A stretch of DNA of 64,000 nt from Diacronema lutheri (taxonomy: Eukaryota > Haptophyta > Pavlovophyceae > Pavlovales > Pavlovaceae). Position numbers and translations under genes: made by a program. How positions within the stretch are numbered: position 1 is the stretch's first letter; every line of letters starts with the position of its first letter. The notes below the pieces were generated by a model. That model had not been told where the DNA came from. It searched no databases and saw only the letters and a list, made by a program, of their open reading frames with translations. The stretch spans positions 1-64,000 of the forward strand of contig JAGTXO010000019.1 of NCBI GenBank assembly GCA_019448385.1, read 5' to 3'. This document shows positions 63,558-64,000 of the stretch, piece by piece.

Positions 63558-64000
63558 CTAATCCTGCGACTCGACGTACTCGCGCAGCACAAAGCCGTGC
63601 CGCGGCGCGCGCAGCTTGCGCATCGCCTTCGCCTCAATTTGCCGCACGCGCTCGCGCGTGACGGCCATGAGCGCGCCCACCTCCTCGAGGGTGCGCGAGC
63701 AGCCATCGTCGAGGCCGTACCGCAGCCGCAGCACGTCGCGCTCGCGCAGGGAGAGGACGCCGCAGAGCAGCACCTCCAGGTCGTCGCGCAGGCACGAGTT
63801 CTCCACGAGCGACTCGGGCGGCGCCTGCGGGCGCGAGGCGCGCGCGTGACGACCGGCCGGGGGGGGGGGGGGGGGGGGGGGCGGAGGCGGGGGCTGGGTT
63901 TCGTCAGCAATACGCAGCCCGCGCGCGCACGCGAGGCGCAGCGCGCGGGCGCGGGGCCGGGCGACGGCGGCAGCGTCGCACGTCTGAGGCGGCAATGAGC
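63558..64000 (-). CDS. Sigma-70 type RNA polymerase sigma factor, C-terminal part (nuclear gene for plastid sigma likely)
   Basis: The last exon, 63824-63558, encodes 88 residues that match sigma region 4: LSLRERDVLRLRYGLDD, RTLEEVGALMAVTRERVRQIEAKAMRKLR, the helix-turn-helix that contacts the -35 element. The gene runs off the right edge. In sense the exon is preceded by a 23-nt C run and the acceptor GCCCGCAG, so an intron is present and the gene is nuclear rather than a bacterial contaminant. Sigma factors of this type in algae direct the plastid-encoded polymerase. The upstream piece near 63995-63900 (GLRIADETQ) may be the end of the previous exon, but its donor is not certain. Confidence 0.88.
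   Translation of the reverse strand, partial: SLPPQTCDAAAVARPRARALRLACARGLRIADETQPPPPPPPPPPPPAGRHARASRPQAPPESLVENSCLRDDLEVLLCGVLSLRERDVLRLRYGLDDGCSRTLEEVGALMAVTRERVRQIEAKAMRKLRAPRHGFVLREYVESQD
63859..63881 (-). repeat. 23-nt homopolymer (C in sense) in a sigma-factor intron
   Basis: In sense, a C run ends about 34 nt before the acceptor at 63825. Confidence 0.85.

Noticed and set aside
63558-63824. Bacterial contamination (sigma factor)
   Set aside because: The exon has a splice acceptor after a C run, and neighbours are eukaryotic.

Overview
This is one end of a nuclear chromosome from a very GC-rich, intron-containing, flagellated, plastid-bearing microbial eukaryote. The evidence is a terminal 6-bp telomere-type repeat, a Ty1/copia element, spliced actin, a DNAL4-type dynein light chain, an ARF-GEF and a sigma-70 type factor with an intron just before its region 4 exon. 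A haptophyte or similar secondary-plastid alga fits best; that is an inference from composition and gene style, not a proven identity.

Layout. 1-182: telomere repeat with G-strand TAAGGG. 183-6068: young copia LTR element inserted in the last telomere-like unit. 6.4-9.3 kb (-): kinase with an MLKL/HeLo-like N-terminus and eight ARM-like repeats. 9.6-11.1 kb: QP-rich repeat and a weak hypothetical gene. 11.4-17.3 kb (-): multi-pass membrane protein with a TIR-like tail. 19.2-20.7 kb (-): two-exon actin with a short D-loop, and a decayed actin fragment beside it. 21.8-27.9 kb (-): nine-exon ChAPs/exomer protein, head to head with 28.1-38.2 kb (+): nine-exon GBF1/GNOM ARF-GEF. 38.4-41.0 kb (-): DNAL4. 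41.1-45.1 kb (-): nucleoside-hydrolase / membrane bundle / TIR-like fusion. 45.5-49.4 kb (-): proteinase K-like subtilase, head to head with 49.6-51.3 kb (+): renalase-like FAD oxidoreductase fused to an RRM. 51.5-53.4 kb (-): GT31 glycosyltransferase. 53.4-54.5 kb: hAT transposon with a perfect 8-bp target duplication. 54.6-60.6 kb (+): giant EF-hand protein. 60.7-62.3 kb (+): GH20 hexosaminidase. 62.5-63.2 kb (+): single-pass membrane protein. 63.6-64.0 kb (-): end of a sigma factor gene.

How it fits together. Exon-intron models were built by hand and checked by codon phase; those for ChAPs, GBF1, DNAL4, actin, GT31 and the hydrolase-TIR fusion close in frame throughout, and the subtilase does so after one base. 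Two themes stand out. First, an ARF1 activator (GBF1) and an ARF1-dependent cargo adaptor (ChAPs) share a 161-bp promoter gap. Second, three signalling or immunity-like architectures (MLKL-like kinase-ARM, multi-pass-TIR-like, hydrolase-multi-pass-TIR-like) sit within 45 kb of the telomere. Introns are loaded with private minisatellites and long C or G homopolymers, several of which lie just before 3' splice sites.
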